This document shows, in pieces, positions 57,512-64,000 of a stretch of 64,000 bases of DNA (its first letter is position 1; every line of letters begins with the position of its first letter). The stretch comes from Maritimibacter fusiformis. GTDB lineage: Bacteria; Pseudomonadota; Alphaproteobacteria; Rhodobacterales; Rhodobacteraceae. Where the stretch lies: NCBI RefSeq assembly GCF_008086115.1, contig NZ_VSIY01000009.1, forward strand, positions 238,440-302,439, written 5' to 3'. The notes beneath the pieces were generated by a model that made no database searches, was not told the origin of the DNA, and worked only from the letters and a program-made list of their open reading frames with translations. Position numbers and translations under genes: made by a program.

Positions 57512-58858
57512 ATGTCTGACACGGATCCCAAGAGCACCGATCGGCGCAATTTCATGAAAACAGTGGGCGCGACGGGTGGCATTCTCACCCTTAGCGCCAC
57601 GCTCCCGACGCGCCTTTGGGCGCAAGGTACGCCACCGCAGGTTCCGATCGGACAGGTCGTCGCCTTCACAGGTTCCGGCGCAGAATACGGCACTTTCTAC
57701 CGCGACGCGGCTCAATTGGCGTTTGATCAGATCAACACCGCCGCTGAAGAAGTGTTTGGCGGACCCATCGTGGCCCGGCTGATCGCGGAGGATTCCAACA
57801 CGCTGCCGACGCCTGCGATCGAGGCCGCCCGCAAGCTGGTCGAGGCCGATGGCGTGCCTGCGATCATTGCCGCCTGGTCGAGCGGGGTCACCGTTGCCAT
57901 TGCAACCTCGGTCACGATTCCCTCGGGTGTGCTTCAGGTCGGCAACGGCACCACGTCGCCGCTGGTCTCGGTCCTGCCCGAGGATGCGGATGCCGATCTG
58001 CTCTATCGCACCAGCCCCTCGGACGCGTTGCAGGGGGTGGTCGCGGCCGATCTGACGGCGGGAAACATCCTTCCCGACTACAAGTTCAAGACGGCGTCGA
58101 CCATCTATATCAACAATCCCTACGGACAGGGGCTGTCCAACGCCTATGCGGCGGCGTTCGAGAAGCGTGGTGGCAAGATCCTGGCGCAGGTGGCCCACCC
58201 CGAAGAGGTGCAGCCGACCTACCGCGCGCAGATCACCGCGGCGCTGAAGGACAATCCCGACGTGCTGATGCTGCCCACCTATCCGGCGCATACTGCGCAG
58301 ATCCTCAAGGAGTGCCGCGATATCTTCGAATACACGAGCTGGCAGTTCACCGACGCGAACCGCTCCAGCGAGGTGCTCGACGCGGTCGGCGGCAAGGATC
58401 TGGCCGGTAAGCTGGGCACCGTGCCCTCGGCCGACCCGGAATCGCCCAGCTATATCGAGTTCGCCAAGAGCTATCGCGATGCCACCGGTCAGGACCGTAT
58501 CCCGCCGTTTACCGAAACCACCTATGACGCGGCGATGGTAATCGGGCTGGCCCTGGCCAAGGTGATCGCGGATGGTGCAACCGATCCTACTGCGATCAAC
58601 GGGCGAGCGTTGGCCGACCAGTTGCGGTTCATAGCCAACCCGCCGGGCGACAACATCGTCGGCGGCAGCCAGGCCGAAATCACCAAGGCGCTGCAAGCGA
58701 TCAAGGACGGCGGCGACATCAACTATGTCGGTGCTGGCGGTTCGGTCGATTTCGACGCAAACGGCGACGTGAAGACGCCGGTGGCGATCTGGAAATACAC
58801 CGAGGACGGCGACGAGAACGTCAAGATCGTGCCGGCCGACGAGATCGCGTCGGAATAG
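57512..58858 (+). CDS. Branched-chain-amino-acid-type (Liv) periplasmic binding protein, Tat-exported
   Basis: 448-residue family 4/5 binding protein. The N-terminus DRRNFMKTVGATGGILTLSA is a twin-arginine signal, so the protein folds before export. Mature segment contains AFTGSGAEYG and NPYGQGLSNAYAAAF typical of LivJ-like receptors. The ligand might be amino acid, amide or another small organic acid. It is on the plus strand and converges on the livMHFG-type operon; co-function is inferred from proximity. Confidence 0.92.
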   Translation: MSDTDPKSTDRRNFMKTVGATGGILTLSATLPTRLWAQGTPPQVPIGQVVAFTGSGAEYGTFYRDAAQLAFDQINTAAEEVFGGPIVARLIAEDSNTLPTPAIEAARKLVEADGVPAIIAAWSSGVTVAIATSVTIPSGVLQVGNGTTSPLVSVLPEDADADLLYRTSPSDALQGVVAADLTAGNILPDYKFKTASTIYINNPYGQGLSNAYAAAFEKRGGKILAQVAHPEEVQPTYRAQITAALKDNPDVLMLPTYPAHTAQILKECRDIFEYTSWQFTDANRSSEVLDAVGGKDLAGKLGTVPSADPESPSYIEFAKSYRDATGQDRIPPFTETTYDAAMVIGLALAKVIADGATDPTAINGRALADQLRFIANPPGDNIVGGSQAEITKALQAIKDGGDINYVGAGGSVDFDANGDVKTPVAIWKYTEDGDENVKIVPADEIASE

Positions 58859-58880
58859 GCTTCCAACATACCAAACGACG

Positions 58881-58910
58881 GCGGGCGCCCGATCGGGCGC
58901 CCGCTTTTTT
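58881..58910. terminator. Strong intrinsic terminator, bidirectional
   Basis: A 24-bp perfect palindrome built from GCGGGCGCCCGA and its complement (58881-58904) followed by TTTTTT. It lies 22 bases after the binding-protein stop and 53 bases from the convergent livM stop, so it ends the plus-strand transcript. Confidence 0.88.
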
Positions 58911-58957
58911 GCAAGTTCATCCCTGCCGGATATCCTTTGGCCGATGCAGGGCCAACT

Positions 58958-60169
58958 TCAGTCTTTGTTGGTGTCGTCCGGCATGAAATCCGAGACCCGC
59001 TTGCGCTCCTTGATCAGACCTTGCGGACGATAGAGCACGATCAGCCCCAGTAGCAGCGCCACCAGCATCCAGCGCAGATAGGCTCCGCGCGACGGCAGGT
59101 CGTCGGAGATCAGCTGAAGCGCCGGGCTGGCGCTGTCGATCATGAAGGCGGCCCCGCTCCACACCCCCCAGACCGCGAAGGCCCCGAGTATCGCGCCCTT
59201 GTTGTTGCCGCTACCGCCCAGCATCAGCATGACCCAGATGATGAAAGTGGCGAACAACGGGTTGAAGTGGCTGTAGTCGATGCTGACGACATAGTGGGCA
59301 TAGACCGCGCCGGCGACCCCCATGATGAAGCTGCCGACCACGAAGGACTCGATCCGCCGCCGGGTCACGTTCTTGCCGTTCATTGCGGCCGAGTTTTCCT
59401 CGTCCCGGATGGCGCGCAACATTCGGCCCCAGGGTGAGCGTGAAATACGCTCCAGCGCGATAAACACCAGCGCGAGGATCAGCGATACCACGATCAGGTA
59501 GAAGAACACGTAATCGCGTGGACTGAGTGGAGCGAGGAAATCGGCAACGCCGGTTGGTAGCCACGAACAGGCCGGATCCTTGAACAGGCAGTCAAGCGGG
59601 CGCGGGATGCCGCGCATCGGCTGCGGACCATTGGCCAGCCAGCGCTCGTTCTGGAAGATGAAACGGATGACCTCGGCAATGCCCAGCGTGGCGATGGCCA
59701 GAAAATCGGTGCGCAGGCGCAGGACCGGGATGCTGATCAGGAACCCGACGATGGCGGCCAGGATGCCGGCCATCACGACGCCGGCCAGGAACGGCCATTG
59801 CAGCCCGAACGCCTGTTGTGAATAGGCCGCCAGCGCGCCTTCGGGCATGGTGGTGGTGAACAGCGCCGAGGTGAAGGCACCCACCGAAAAGAACCCCGCG
59901 ACTCCGAAATTGACGTGGCCGGCAAGCCCCCACTGGCTGTTCAACCCGAGTGCGAGGATCGCATAGATCCCCGCCATGGTGGAAAACGAGACCAGATAGG
60001 TCAGTGTGCCGCGATCCAGAATGAGAGGCAGGGCGAAGGCTGCAACTGCGGCGGCAATCAATGCAAGTATCGCGCGGCGGGTTGCCCGTCCGGGCAGAGC
60101 CAGCAGCCCCAGCAGGAACAGGGGCAGAAACAGAAGGGCGGTGCGGGCAAGATCGATCTGTTGCATCAT
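58958..60169 (-). CDS. livM: Branched-chain-amino-acid-type ABC permease LivM
   Basis: 403-residue permease with about ten helices; LivM motifs GLNSQWGLAGHVNFGVAGFF and LRAIRDEENSAAMNGKNVT (docking loop). The ATG at 60169 overlaps the LivH stop by one base. The frame extending to 60460 is a shadow. Last gene of the operon. Confidence 0.92.
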   Translation of the reverse strand: MMQQIDLARTALLFLPLFLLGLLALPGRATRRAILALIAAAVAAFALPLILDRGTLTYLVSFSTMAGIYAILALGLNSQWGLAGHVNFGVAGFFSVGAFTSALFTTTMPEGALAAYSQQAFGLQWPFLAGVVMAGILAAIVGFLISIPVLRLRTDFLAIATLGIAEVIRFIFQNERWLANGPQPMRGIPRPLDCLFKDPACSWLPTGVADFLAPLSPRDYVFFYLIVVSLILALVFIALERISRSPWGRMLRAIRDEENSAAMNGKNVTRRRIESFVVGSFIMGVAGAVYAHYVVSIDYSHFNPLFATFIIWVMLMLGGSGNNKGAILGAFAVWGVWSGAAFMIDSASPALQLISDDLPSRGAYLRWMLVALLLGLIVLYRPQGLIKERKRVSDFMPDDTNKD

Positions 60170-61245
60170 CAATCGTCCTTCTGCCCAAACAACCCCATCG
60201 GTTGCAGCACCAGCACCACGACCATCAGGATGAACGAAACACCCGGCCCATAAGCGGGGTTGATGAAGGACGACGAAACCTGTTGCGCGATGCCGATGAT
60301 GATGGCCCCGACAATCGCCCCCGCGGGGCTGCCGATCCCGCCCATGATCACGGCGGCGAACATCGGCAGCAACAGGAACCAGCCCATCTCGGGGCGCAGT
60401 TGCGACGCCAGTCCGTACATGACGCCGCCTGCCACGGCGAGGCTCGCGCCAAGCGCCCATGTGGCGGCGATGACGCGTTCGGTGTTGATGCCGCGGACCT
60501 GGGCCAGATCGGGGTTGTTGGCGGTCGCCCGCATTGCCTTGCCCATGCGCGTGCGTGACAGCAGGATCCAGGTCAGCGCGACGAGGATCGCGGCGAGCAC
60601 GAAGACGAAAAGCTGATCAGCCTGGATGCGGATGTCGAGAGGCAGCGACAGCACCGGATTGGACCGGCCGGGATAGAAGAACAGGAAGTCGGACCCCCAG
60701 ACCAGATAGATCACGCTGCGCAGGAAGAATGACGCCGCCAGGGACGCCATGGCGAACAGCACCAGCGAGGCATCGCGCACCCTGAGCGGGCGGAACAGGA
60801 CCCGGTCGACCACCAGCGCGACCAAGGCCACGAGCGGCATCGTCACCACCATGCCGACCAGCAGATCCCAGCCAAAGGAAAATGGCCTGAGCGCCGCGCT
60901 GGCGGGCAGGAGGGCCATGATGGTGAAGGTGCCATAGGCACCGAAGGACACCAGTTCACCATGGGCGAAGTTGGGAAATTTGAGCACGCCGTAGACCAAG
61001 GTGAGGCCGATCGCGCCGAGAGCGATGATGCCGCCCAGCATCACCCCCCAGATCGTCAGCGACAGAAGGTCCGACCCGGACGCTCCCTGACGGTAACCGA
61101 GTCCCCAGAAGACGACCAGTGTAACGGCCAGGGCGACGGCGAGCGCGGTGCGACTGCGCAGGCCCGCGAGGATGCGTTCCCCCGTGGTGCGGTCATCGGC
61201 GTGGCGCGGGGCATCGGCGTCGCCGGTGGCGTCATGAATGCTCAT
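60169..61245 (-). CDS. livH: Branched-chain-amino-acid-type ABC permease LivH
   Basis: 358-residue permease. N-terminal 30 residues are hydrophilic, then eight or so helices; LivH motifs GLTLVYGVLKFPNFAHGE, MRATANNPDLAQVRGIN and GGIGSPAGAIVGAIIIG. Forms the channel with LivM. Thirty-four bases separate it from livF. Confidence 0.92.
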   Translation of the reverse strand: MSIHDATGDADAPRHADDRTTGERILAGLRSRTALAVALAVTLVVFWGLGYRQGASGSDLLSLTIWGVMLGGIIALGAIGLTLVYGVLKFPNFAHGELVSFGAYGTFTIMALLPASAALRPFSFGWDLLVGMVVTMPLVALVALVVDRVLFRPLRVRDASLVLFAMASLAASFFLRSVIYLVWGSDFLFFYPGRSNPVLSLPLDIRIQADQLFVFVLAAILVALTWILLSRTRMGKAMRATANNPDLAQVRGINTERVIAATWALGASLAVAGGVMYGLASQLRPEMGWFLLLPMFAAVIMGGIGSPAGAIVGAIIIGIAQQVSSSFINPAYGPGVSFILMVVVLVLQPMGLFGQKDD

Positions 61246-61279
61246 GATGGGTCTCCTGTCCGATGGCGCGTCTCATACC

Positions 61280-61987
61280 TCAGCCTCCCAGATACAGCCG
61301 TCCGACCTCGGGGTCGTTCAAGAGCCCCTCGCCGGTGCCCTCAAAGCGGTTCCGGCCGCTGGCCAGAACATAGCCGCGATCCGACATCCGAAGCGACAGT
61401 TGCGCGTTTTGCTCGACGATCAGGATCGCGGGGCCGGCCTTGTTGATCTTGGCGATCTGCTCGAAGATCACACCGACCATCTTGGGCGACAGGCCGGCCG
61501 AGGGTTCGTCCATCAGCACGAGCTTGGGGTTGAGCATCAGGGCGCTACCCATCGCAACCATCTGACGCTCACCTCCCGACATCTTGCCGGCGCGTTGATT
61601 GCGCCGCTCCTTGAGCCTCGGGAAATAAGCGTAGATCGCCTCCTTGCGAGCCTCTATCTCGGACCGTTTCGCCAGAAACGCCCCCATTTCCAGGTTTTCC
61701 GAAACCGTCAGATCGGTGAAGATGTTTGCGACCTGCGGCACGTAACACATGCCGCGCTCGACGATCTGGTAGGGTTGCAGGCGCGAAATGTCCTCGCCCT
61801 CGAAATGCACCGATCCCTCGCGGGGATGCAAAAGGCCGAAGACCGTCTTCATCACCGTCGACTTGCCGGCACCGTTGGGGCCGATGATCGTCACCATCTC
61901 GCCCTCGCCGACCTCCAAGGACACGTCACGCAGGATTTCGGTGTCACCATAACCGGCGGTGACGTTGCGGACTTCAAGCAGCGCCAT
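61280..61987 (-). CDS. livF: Branched-chain-amino-acid-type ABC ATPase LivF
   Basis: 235-residue ATPase: Walker A GPNGAGKST, signature MSGGERQM, Walker B LVLMDEPSAGLSP. The ATG at 61987 sits behind a GGGGGA site and inside the livG 3' end (14-base overlap). An upstream in-frame ATG at 62011 is less likely. Confidence 0.92.
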   Translation of the reverse strand: MALLEVRNVTAGYGDTEILRDVSLEVGEGEMVTIIGPNGAGKSTVMKTVFGLLHPREGSVHFEGEDISRLQPYQIVERGMCYVPQVANIFTDLTVSENLEMGAFLAKRSEIEARKEAIYAYFPRLKERRNQRAGKMSGGERQMVAMGSALMLNPKLVLMDEPSAGLSPKMVGVIFEQIAKINKAGPAILIVEQNAQLSLRMSDRGYVLASGRNRFEGTGEGLLNDPEVGRLYLGG

Positions 61988-62771
61988 ATTGTCCCCCCAG
62001 ATACGCCTCAAGAACCGTCGGATCGTTGCGCACCTCTTCGGGGCGGCCTTCCATCAGCCGGCGGCCCTCGCTCATCACGATCACCGGGTCGCACAGTTCC
62101 ATCACCAGTTCCATGTCATGTTCGATCAACAGGAAGGTGACGCCGCGTTCGCGGCGCAGAAACTCGATGTTTTCGGCCAGCTTGTTCATCAATGTCTTGT
62201 TCACGCCGGCGGCCGGTTCATCGAGCAGCACGAGACGCGGCCGGGCCATCATCGTGCGCGCGAGTTCCAGAAGCTTCTTCTGGCCACCGGACAGGCGGCC
62301 GGCATATTCCGTCGCGAGGTGAGTCAGATTGACGAACTCGAGCACCTCCATTGCCTGATCGCGGATTTCGCGCTCCTGCGCACGCACCGCATTGGGGCGC
62401 AGCCAGCAGTTCCAGAAATGCTCGCCCTTCTGGTTCGGCGCGACGAGCATCAGGTTTTCAAGCACGGTCATGGTGCCGTGTTCGCGGGGTATCTGGAACG
62501 TGCGGCAGATCCCGCGATGGAAGACTGCATGGGGCGGCAGGCTCGTGATGTCTTCGCCATTGGTAAAGACGCGCCCCGAGTCGGGTTTGAAATAGCCGGT
62601 GATCAGGTTGAACAGAGTAGTCTTGCCGGCGCCGTTCGGACCAATCAGCCCGGTGATCGTGCCTTCCTGAACACTGAGCGAACACCCATCGATCGCCCGC
62701 AGACCGTCAAAATCCTTGACCAGATCGCGCACCTCGAGAACTGGCGGCCTTGCCCCGTTTGTTTCGGACAT
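61974..62771 (-). CDS. livG: Branched-chain-amino-acid-type ABC ATPase LivG
   Basis: 265-residue ATPase: Walker A GPNGAGKTT, signature LSGGQKKL, Walker B LVLLDEPAAGVNK, and the LivG-typical long insertion after the Q loop. First gene of livGFHM reading leftward. Upstream is an IS256 element start, about 120 bases away, so the promoter region may have been altered. Confidence 0.92.
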   Translation of the reverse strand: MSETNGARPPVLEVRDLVKDFDGLRAIDGCSLSVQEGTITGLIGPNGAGKTTLFNLITGYFKPDSGRVFTNGEDITSLPPHAVFHRGICRTFQIPREHGTMTVLENLMLVAPNQKGEHFWNCWLRPNAVRAQEREIRDQAMEVLEFVNLTHLATEYAGRLSGGQKKLLELARTMMARPRLVLLDEPAAGVNKTLMNKLAENIEFLRRERGVTFLLIEHDMELVMELCDPVIVMSEGRRLMEGRPEEVRNDPTVLEAYLGGQYGAA

Positions 62772-63011
62772 GCGATGCCTCCGGCTGGTGTTCCTCCTCT
62801 AAAGGCATACTACAGGCGCTTATTAAATCAAGGAGACCCGACATTCATTGTCGAAGCCGCCCCGTGCGCATGCGCCACGCGAGACTTTTGGTAGCGTCCG
62901 CGAGCGTGGTGTAATTTCACCGACACGTTCGGTGTAATCCCGGGTGGCCATCGAGGTGTATGGTCGAGGCGGAGTTTGGCGACTTCAACCACAGACCACA
63001 CAGAGACCCCG

Positions 63012-63611
63012 ATGACCAAGACCAACATGGACCCGCCCGAGCTTCTGGCAAAGCATGATCAGGGCGATCTGCTTCGAAGCATTGCCGAGGCCGTCCTTCA
63101 GCTGATCATGGAGGCCGATGTCGACGGCCTGATCGGCGCCGGCCGGCACGAGCGCCGCGGCGAGCGCACGACCTGGCGCAACGGGTATCGGGATCGCGTC
63201 CTCGATACCCGTCTGGGCGCGCTTAACCTGCGGGTGCCGAAGCTGCGGCAGGACAGGTACTTCCCGGGCTTTCTCGAGGCGCGCAAAACCTCGGAGCAGG
63301 CGCTGGTCGCAGTGATCCAGGAAGCGTGGATCGGCGGCGTCTCGACCCGGCGGGTGGACGAGTTGGTGCAGGCGATAGGGCTGAGAGGCATCTCGAAGAG
63401 CACCGTCTCGAAACTGTGCAAGGACATCGACGAGCGGCTAGGCGAGTTCCTGAACCGGCCGCTGACGGGGGAATGGCCCTATGTCCGGGTCGACGCCACC
63501 TCCCTGAAGGTGCGTCAGGGCGGCCTTATCGTGCCGGTCGCGGCGATAATCGCCGTGGCTGCCAACACCGAAGGGCGCCGGGAGATCATCGGTCTGGGCA
63601 TCGGGCCCTAG
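63012..63611 (+). mobile_element. IS256-family (mutator) transposase, N-terminal half only
   Basis: Encodes the first about 199 residues of an IS256 transposase: GRHERRGERTTWRNGYRDR, RVPKLRQDRYFPGFLE, and VDATSLKVRQGG holding the first catalytic Asp. The frame stops after GLGIGP where a full protein continues for another about 200 residues. A terminal-repeat-like sequence (GCGTCCGCGAGCGTGGTGTA) occurs near 62895. The stop coincides with the start of an IS5-family element. Confidence 0.85.
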
Positions 63612-64000
63612 GTCTTGAACCCACAAAAGGAATTCCCTTTGGATCGTTGTCGTGATTCACTTTTTGGAAACCGGAGGTGAGCATGACGGGCAGGCATGAT
63701 CTGAGCGATATGGCGTGGGCGGTGATCGCGCCGCTTCTCCCCAACAAGCCGCGCGGCGTGGCGCGTGTGGATGACCGGCGAGTGATCTCGGGCATCTTCT
63801 ATATTCTGCGAACCGGCGCCCCCTGGCGCGACCTGCCGCAACGCTAAGGTCCCGGAACCACCGTCTACAACCGATACAACAGGTGGGCGAAGGCCGGGGT
63901 CTGGCTGCGCATTTTCGAGGCTTTGGCGGAGAAAATTCTCGCATTCCTTACACTTGATCGACAGTTCCATCGTGCGCGCCCACCAACACGCCGCCGGTTG
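63612..64000 (+). mobile_element. IS5-family element inserted in IS256, continues past window, transposase damaged
   Basis: Begins about 63612 and encodes from ATG 63683 MTGRHDLSDMAWAVIAPLLP and DDRRVISGIFYILRTGAPWR, the DUF4096 N-terminal domain of IS5-family transposases. Codon 55 (63845-63847 region) is TAA where the family has Tyr (DLPQRYGPG), and the frame continues in phase as GPGTTVYNRYNRWAKAGVW. After an AAAA run near 63932 the reading moves to another frame giving IDSSIVRAHQHAAG, the first catalytic Asp region. It may need frameshifting or be dead. Confidence 0.82.

Noticed and set aside
52402..63850. Genetic code reassignment of TAA to Tyr
   Set aside because: TAA ends normal genes here (for example pstA at 27326-27328), so two internal TAA codons are better explained by mutation or error.
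1..64000. CRISPR array or prophage module
   Set aside because: No regularly spaced repeats and no phage structural or integrase genes are seen.

Overview
The window is about 64 kb of high-GC DNA with the gene content and order of an alphaproteobacterium, most probably a Rhodobacterales member. The evidence is a membrane-anchor-less PhoR next to pstSCAB-phoU-phoB, a ccoNOQP cbb3 oxidase operon, ACR3-type arsenite efflux, many ABC uptake systems and dense, translationally coupled operons. I see no rRNA, tRNA, CRISPR array or phage module. This placement is inferred from gene content, not from a marker gene.

Layout: 1-5.3 kb is a probable sialic-acid catabolism operon: a peptide-type (Dpp/Opp-like) ABC transporter whose first genes lie outside the window, a NanA-like lyase/aldolase, NanE and a ROK kinase (NanK) that has lost most zinc ligands. 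5.3-5.9 kb is gfa, with an apparent relic of an adhI start upstream. 6.3-8.4 kb encodes a two-subunit heme-copper enzyme that is not an ordinary oxidase. Subunit I has the HxxxE motif of NO reductases, and subunit II has a complete CuA site (NorSY/sNOR-like). 8.5-14.7 kb is a regulator and metal block: IclR regulator, CPC-type copper ATPase, UreH/DsbD-like membrane protein, ArsR, Acr3 and a DsbA/FrnE-like protein. 15-21.3 kb holds a DUF924 protein and tamBA. After a 1.2 kb stretch without a recognisable gene comes the phosphate regulon (22.5-29.5 kb), with a clear Pho box before pstS.

29.6-32.6 kb is a MacAB/LolCDE-like export system. 32.9-38.2 kb is the cbb3 oxidase locus: a small FPASDP protein, a CBS protein, ccoNOQP, an unnamed small membrane protein and a DUF2189 protein. 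38.2-43.1 kb is stress related: catalase, CbpM, CbpA/DnaJ-like and FtsH. 43.4-46.4 kb holds an aldehyde dehydrogenase, an SDR and a winged-helix regulator with a 30-bp palindromic operator. 47.2-53.7 kb is a sugar ABC uptake operon with an intracellular GH32-like hydrolase and a LacI regulator with two abutting identical operators. Its solute-binding protein gene carries an in-frame stop.

54-57.3 kb is degenerate: an acyltransferase followed by a 5'-truncated SDR, a truncated acyl-hydrolase and IS5 and IS110 fragments joined end to end. 57.5-62.8 kb is a branched-chain-amino-acid-type (Liv) ABC system whose binding-protein gene converges on the permease/ATPase operon across a strong terminator. 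The window ends in an IS256 transposase gene cut short by an IS5-family element that is itself damaged.

Functionally, the centre of interest is copper- and heme-dependent respiration: a CuA-type NO reductase candidate and a cbb3 oxidase in one window with copper ATPase and assembly-type membrane genes. I consider the NorSY-like pair, with a predicted His/Met low-spin heme, the most unusual system here.
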